A model generated the notes under the pieces. It worked only from the letters and a program-made list of their open reading frames with translations. It ran no database searches and was not told where the DNA came from. From positions 1 to 41,911 of the forward strand of contig JACOWY010000025.1 of the NCBI GenBank assembly GCA_016176555.1: DNA of 41,911 nt. The letters run 5' to 3'. This stretch comes from Candidatus Chisholmbacteria bacterium. Its GTDB lineage: Bacteria > Patescibacteriota > Microgenomatia > UBA1400 > JACOWY01. Of the stretch, positions 37,624-41,911 are shown in pieces (the first letter of the stretch is position 1; every line of letters starts with the position of its first letter). The translations under genes and the position numbers were made by a program.

Positions 37624-39306
37624 CTATACTTCCATGATGACGGTGAGGATGAGGGGTTGACGCTGGGTTTCTTTATAAAGAAGTTTTTCAAGGCTTCGTT
37701 CAATTTGTTGACGGACTATGGCCCAATCCTCTAGCACTCTGCCGGGTTTGAGGCTGGCTTTGACAGTGGTGGCCATTTTTTTGACTAGATGGCGAGATTG
37801 CTTCATGAAGACAAACCCTCTGGAAATGATTTCGACCGTGCCTTTAATTTTGCCTGTTTGCTGAGAAATGGGGACGACCACGACGACGATGCCGTCTTCT
37901 GCCATGGTCTGGCGATCCCGGAGCACAATAGTACCAACGTCGCCGATGCCGAGGCCATCGACCATGATGTTGCGGAGCGGAATTGTTTCGGCCAGGGTCA
38001 AAGACTCCTGAGTCAAGCGCACGACTTGACCATTTTCAAGTAGGGCGATGTGGTGACGAGGGAAGCCAAGAGACTCAGCCATTTTACGGTACTGGACCAT
38101 GTGCCTGAAGCTGCCACCAATGGGGATTAAGAACTTGGGTCGGGTTAAGGCAATGAGATCCTTTTGTTCATCACGATAAGCATGGCCAGAAACGTGGAGC
38201 TGGTCGTCCACGTCGCTGTAGGCAACGTCGATACCCAGCCTCGAGAGGTCGTCGATGAGGGAGTAAACGGGGGTTTCGTTGCCGGGGATGGGGTCGGCAG
38301 AGAAAACGACTTTGTCGGGGGGTTTGATTTGGATGTCTTTGTGGTCGGAGGCGACGGCGCGGGTCAGCGATGAACCTTCTTGCCCTTGGCTGCCGGCGAT
38401 GATGATGCCCACTTGCCTCGGGGGGAGGTGTTTGATCTGGCGTTTGTTAATGATCATTTTTTGAGGCAATTTGAGGAAGCCCAGATTGACGGCGGTTTTG
38501 ACATTGGACTCGACGCTGCGGCCGACAAAGGCAATGCGGCGGCCATGTTCGGCCATGACATTGACTGCTTGTTGAATGCGGTGGACGTTTGAGGACATGA
38601 TGGTGACGATGAATTTACCTTGAGCGTCTTTGATTTCGCGGCGGAAGGTGTCAGTGAGCATGCTTTCGGAGAGCGAGCGACCTTCTTTTTCACTTCTTAA
38701 GCAATCTGAGAGGAGACAGAGGATGCCTTCGTGACCGAGGCTGGCGATTTTGTCTTTCTCCGTAAGTACCCCATCAACGGGGTGGTCGTCAAATTTGAAA
38801 TCTGAACCGTGATAGATGGTGCCGACTGAGCTTCTAATGGCAAAGTGGCGGCCGTCGGGGACAGAATGGGTAATTTTAATGGGGGTGATGGTAAAAGAAC
38901 CAACACTGAATGGCCTCTCGTCAATTTCGGTGATATTAGCGGGAAGGGAATATTCTTTGAGCCGATCGAGGGCAAAGCCGCGGGTGAGTTTGGAGGCGTA
39001 GATGGGGATATTCCCCAGCTTGGGCAGAACATAAGGCAGGCCGGCGAGGTGGTCGTCATGGCCGTGAGTGAGGAGGAGGCCGGCGATTTTATTTTTTCGA
39101 GCCTCGAGATAGGAAACGTCGGGAACGAGAAGATCTACGCCCAGCATGGTCGAATCGGGAAAACCGATGCCGCAATCGACGATGAGAATTTCATCCCCAA
39201 CTTCATAGGCGTACATATTTTTAGTGACGGTGCCAATGCCGCCTAGGGGAATGAGGCGGATTTGGGATGGACTGGCGAATTGAGGTTTGGGAGAAGTGAC
39301 GGTCAT
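37624..39306 (-). CDS. rnj: Ribonuclease J
   Basis: IRLIPLGGIGTVTKNMYAYE; LLTHGHDDHLAGLPY; AGSQGQEGSSLTRAV; LHVSGHAYRDE. Confidence 0.94.
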   Translation of the reverse strand: MTVTSPKPQFASPSQIRLIPLGGIGTVTKNMYAYEVGDEILIVDCGIGFPDSTMLGVDLLVPDVSYLEARKNKIAGLLLTHGHDDHLAGLPYVLPKLGNIPIYASKLTRGFALDRLKEYSLPANITEIDERPFSVGSFTITPIKITHSVPDGRHFAIRSSVGTIYHGSDFKFDDHPVDGVLTEKDKIASLGHEGILCLLSDCLRSEKEGRSLSESMLTDTFRREIKDAQGKFIVTIMSSNVHRIQQAVNVMAEHGRRIAFVGRSVESNVKTAVNLGFLKLPQKMIINKRQIKHLPPRQVGIIIAGSQGQEGSSLTRAVASDHKDIQIKPPDKVVFSADPIPGNETPVYSLIDDLSRLGIDVAYSDVDDQLHVSGHAYRDEQKDLIALTRPKFLIPIGGSFRHMVQYRKMAESLGFPRHHIALLENGQVVRLTQESLTLAETIPLRNIMVDGLGIGDVGTIVLRDRQTMAEDGIVVVVVPISQQTGKIKGTVEIISRGFVFMKQSRHLVKKMATTVKASLKPGRVLEDWAIVRQQIERSLEKLLYKETQRQPLILTVIMEV

Positions 39307-39310
39307 AACA

Positions 39311-39958
39311 CTAGATCAGGTTTAGTTGCTCGTCCAGTTCTGGCTCAGGTGTTTTTGTGGCAGTAGCTTGAATTGGAGGATGGGTAGCTAGTTTAAGAAA
39401 GTGGGGCAATTTGGCAAAATCGGCTGCAAAATCGGCCATGACTCTCCCCGCCCGCAGGGCGGCGGCGGGATGATACATGGGAACAATGAGGATTTGCCGG
39501 CCTTCCCAACTAACCCAGCGCGGTGACCCATGGATTTGAGAAATGCGGACGAGGGGCCCGAAGAATTTAGCCATGCTAAAGCGGCCGAGGGTGACGATAA
39601 CTTTGGGTTTAATGATGCGGATTTCGGCGTCTAAATATGGTTTGTAGGCAGCGATTTCAGCAGGCTCAGGATCACGATTGTTGGGCGGGCGAACTTTGAG
39701 GATGTTAGAGATGTAGACGTCGGAACGGCGGAGATTGACTGACTCGAGGCAGCGGGAGAGGAGCTTGCCGGCAGGGCCAACAAAAGGACGACGCTCGATA
39801 CTTTCATAATAGCCGGCGGCTTCGCCGATAAACATGATTTCAGCTTCGGGATTGCCTTCTCCGGGCACAGTGTCTGAGGTTTTGCGGGCGAGTGGGAGTT
39901 TGGCGGCGTTCTCCTCAAGTTTTCTTCTGACTTCCAGGAGTTTTTCGGTTTTGTCCAT
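39311..39958 (-). CDS. Family-4-like uracil-DNA glycosylase lacking the Fe-S cysteines
   Basis: VPGEGNPEAEIMFIGEAAGYYESIERRPFVGPAGKLL; ISNILKVRPPNNRDPEPAEIAAYKPYLDAEI; MYHPAAALR. Confidence 0.9.
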   Translation of the reverse strand: MDKTEKLLEVRRKLEENAAKLPLARKTSDTVPGEGNPEAEIMFIGEAAGYYESIERRPFVGPAGKLLSRCLESVNLRRSDVYISNILKVRPPNNRDPEPAEIAAYKPYLDAEIRIIKPKVIVTLGRFSMAKFFGPLVRISQIHGSPRWVSWEGRQILIVPMYHPAAALRAGRVMADFAADFAKLPHFLKLATHPPIQATATKTPEPELDEQLNLI

Positions 39959-39982
39959 CAGGCTTACCCTACACTCTCAAAC

Positions 39983-41035
39983 TCACGCCGGCAAGTACTC
40001 CCGGAGGTTAGAGTCGGTGAGAGTGAGATGGTGGGTTTTACCCTCGACGACTTCCAGAGCAAGTTTGCGGGTGATGCTTTTAATGTTGCGCTGTAGGGTA
40101 CGAATACCGGCGTCGAAACCAAGGGGGCGAACGATTTTAGGCCAGAGAGATTCGTCAAAGGAAAGATTTTCGGAACTAAGGCCAGCTTCTTCAAGAGCCT
40201 GGGGGAGGAGATAGTTTTGGCCGATTTGGATTTTTTCTGCGTCGGAATATGAGGGCATGGAATGGACTTCTAATCTATCCATGACAGCGGTGGCGACTGA
40301 GGTAGTGTTGTTGGCAGTGGCGAGAAACAAAACTTCGGAAAGATCAAAGGGGTAATCGATATAGTGATCGACAAAAGCGGAGTTTTGCTCTGGATCAAGG
40401 AGCTCGACCAGGACCCCCATGATATCGGCCCTCGCAGAATCGCTGACGCGGTCAATTTCATCGAGCAAAATGACGGGGTTTTTGACCTGAACGCGGCGCA
40501 GGGCTTTGATGACGTAACCGGGTTCGGCCTCTAAGTGCAGTCGGCTTTGGCCGCGGAGGTCGCGGGCAGAGCCCATGCCGCCAAAGGGAATGCGGGCGAG
40601 TTTGCGGCCTAAGGCTTGAGCTAAGGAGGCGGCAAAGGTGGTTTTGCCGGTGCCGACGAGGCCGACGAGGCAAATGATGGGGGCACGGGCAGAGTGGGTG
40701 GGATTTTTTTGGGTGGTTAATTTAATGACGGAGATAAATTCGAGCATGCGTTGTTTAATTTCCTCCAGGCCATAGTGGTGGCGATCAAAGACCTCTTTGG
40801 CTTTGGTAAGATCGAGGCTGTCGTCAGAGCGAGAGTTCCACGGCAGGTTGACGATCCAATCGATGTAGTGGGCGGTGCGTTCGTACTCGGTAGTGTAAGT
40901 GCCGCTTTCGCCCAAACGCTCGAGGCGCTCGAGCATGTCGGCAGTTTTTTGTTGGAGCTCTTCGGGAAATATGCCCGCACCGAGTTTGCTTCTTAATTTG
41001 GCGACTTCTTGGGCGACGGCAGTGTTGGCAGGCAT
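39983..41035 (-). CDS. Lon-like AAA+ ATPase without protease domain
   Basis: YIDWIVNLPWNSRSDDSLDLTKAKEVFDRHHYGLEEIKQRMLEF; GLVGTGKTTFAASLAQALGRKLARIPFGGMGSARDLRG; PVILLDEIDRVS; ends LTDSNLREYLPA*. Confidence 0.9.
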   Translation of the reverse strand: MPANTAVAQEVAKLRSKLGAGIFPEELQQKTADMLERLERLGESGTYTTEYERTAHYIDWIVNLPWNSRSDDSLDLTKAKEVFDRHHYGLEEIKQRMLEFISVIKLTTQKNPTHSARAPIICLVGLVGTGKTTFAASLAQALGRKLARIPFGGMGSARDLRGQSRLHLEAEPGYVIKALRRVQVKNPVILLDEIDRVSDSARADIMGVLVELLDPEQNSAFVDHYIDYPFDLSEVLFLATANNTTSVATAVMDRLEVHSMPSYSDAEKIQIGQNYLLPQALEEAGLSSENLSFDESLWPKIVRPLGFDAGIRTLQRNIKSITRKLALEVVEGKTHHLTLTDSNLREYLPA

Positions 41036-41040
41036 AGAAT

Positions 41041-41071
41041 TAGCGAATAGCGAATAGCGAATAGCGAATAG
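41041..41071. repeat. Tandem heptamer AGCGAAT x4
   Basis: tagcgaatagcgaatagcgaatagcgaatagg directly upstream of the Lon-like gene start. Confidence 0.9.
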
Positions 41072-41181
41072 GAAAAACTATGTGCTATGAGCCATATGCC
41101 ATTTGCTAAGGCAAGTATAAACTGATTCCCGAGCTAAAGTCCAAAATGAAGAACTGAGAAATTTACCTGCAAAGAATTCGC

Positions 41182-41466
41182 TTAGACGTTATACCCTTTT
41201 TCTAAAAAGGTCTTTCTAGCTGCTTCTGCTTGATCATGCATACCTCGACTCTCAAAAAACTGGATTTGCATTTTGGCGACGTATTCCCGCGAAATTGGGT
41301 CATCAGGTATGGTTAATCCCACTATTGCTACTGCTGCTTTGACTGCCTGAGCGGCCTCAGCCTGTCCTTCTTCATGTAAATCTTGTAAAGCTAGCTGAAT
41401 CATGGGTATTGCGAAGCTATCGGGGATTTGATCTAGACGGCGAAGTTCTAGGTTGGCTTTGATCAC
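41182..41466 (-). CDS. Hypothetical helical protein (94 aa)
   Basis: Open frame on the main coding strand with plausible composition; no recognised domain. Confidence 0.5.
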   Translation of the reverse strand: MIKANLELRRLDQIPDSFAIPMIQLALQDLHEEGQAEAAQAVKAAVAIVGLTIPDDPISREYVAKMQIQFFESRGMHDQAEAARKTFLEKGYNV

Positions 41467-41798
41467 TAGAAACGCGCATTGACTTTTTCTCTATCCATAA
41501 TGTACTCACTTAGATTCTATTGCTATTTTTGCGGCTTAGTTTATCACTCGGTAGCAGGTGACACAATATTTAGAACTTTTTGCGGTCGTGGAACTCACGG
41601 CCAGATACCAGCCGGCATCTGGCTAACACGACCTAGAACTCGTTTCAAAACTCTTTTTTCGTCACGAAATGTTGATATTTTGAGCGAAAACAGCGCATCG
41701 TGACACAGTAGTAGCAGTAGCTACTTCAAGGAACGATAAGCTGTTTGCAGCCAAAATAGCTACATTGCAGTAGAAAAGGAGGGTTTTGAAATGAGTTC

Positions 41799-41911
41799 CT
41801 AATATCTGTTTCTCTCGTGATGCTCTCTGCGGGGGGAGAATTTGGGGTGATCGCGACGACCAAAGTCGCCACCGAAGCGAGGTCTATTTTCGCCTTTGGT
41901 GCTGGTCTCGG
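41799..41911 (-). CDS. C-terminal fragment of an Arg/Gly/His-rich protein cut by the window edge
   Basis: Minus-strand frame ...ETSTKGENRPRFGGDFGRRDHPKFSPRREHHERNRY*. Confidence 0.4.
   Translation of the reverse strand, partial: ETSTKGENRPRFGGDFGRRDHPKFSPRREHHERNRY

Noticed and set aside
41041-41071. Possible CRISPR array
   Set aside because: Units are 7-nt tandem repeats without spacers; no cas genes in the window.
1-41911. tRNA, rRNA, transposase or toxin-antitoxin genes
   Set aside because: None seen by eye on either strand.

Overview
The 42-kb window has every convincing gene on the minus strand. Read right to left it encodes: a small hypothetical protein; a Lon-like AAA+ ATPase with no protease domain; a family-4-like uracil-DNA glycosylase; RNase J; FtsK/SpoIIIE; a RodZ-like HTH membrane protein; two small membrane proteins; a short AlaRS; an actin-like/baseplate-J-like fusion; a sortase; RuvX; a zinc ribbon; MltG. 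Then comes one long transcription/translation block: rpoB-rpoC-rpsL-rpsG-orf82-fusA-tuf-rpsJ // rplC-rplD-rplW-rplB-rpsS-rplV-rpsC-rplP-rpmC-rpsQ-rplN-rplX-rplE-rpsN-rpsH-rplF-rplR-rpsE-rplO-secY-adk-map-infA-rpmJ-rpsM. Missing rpmD (L30), a 623-aa AlaRS and repeat-rich gaps suggest a Candidate Phyla Radiation (Patescibacteria) genome; this is inference. The most unusual signal is non-coding. Long gaps in the translation operons carry orientation-conserved hairpin cassettes. Family B has eight copies with a fixed 18-nt core (one copy carries a 20-nt loop insertion) and outer stems that covary. Families A, C and F recur in fixed order before start codons. Other leads: a promoter/attenuator/three-way-junction leader before rplC, a relic of a second rpsJ 3' end, a frameshifted rplC, a map gene lacking its Glu-ligand segment, a UDG that has lost all four Fe-S cysteines, and a Lon ATPase ending at the ATPase/protease boundary. 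All calls are by eye; no search or folding program was run.
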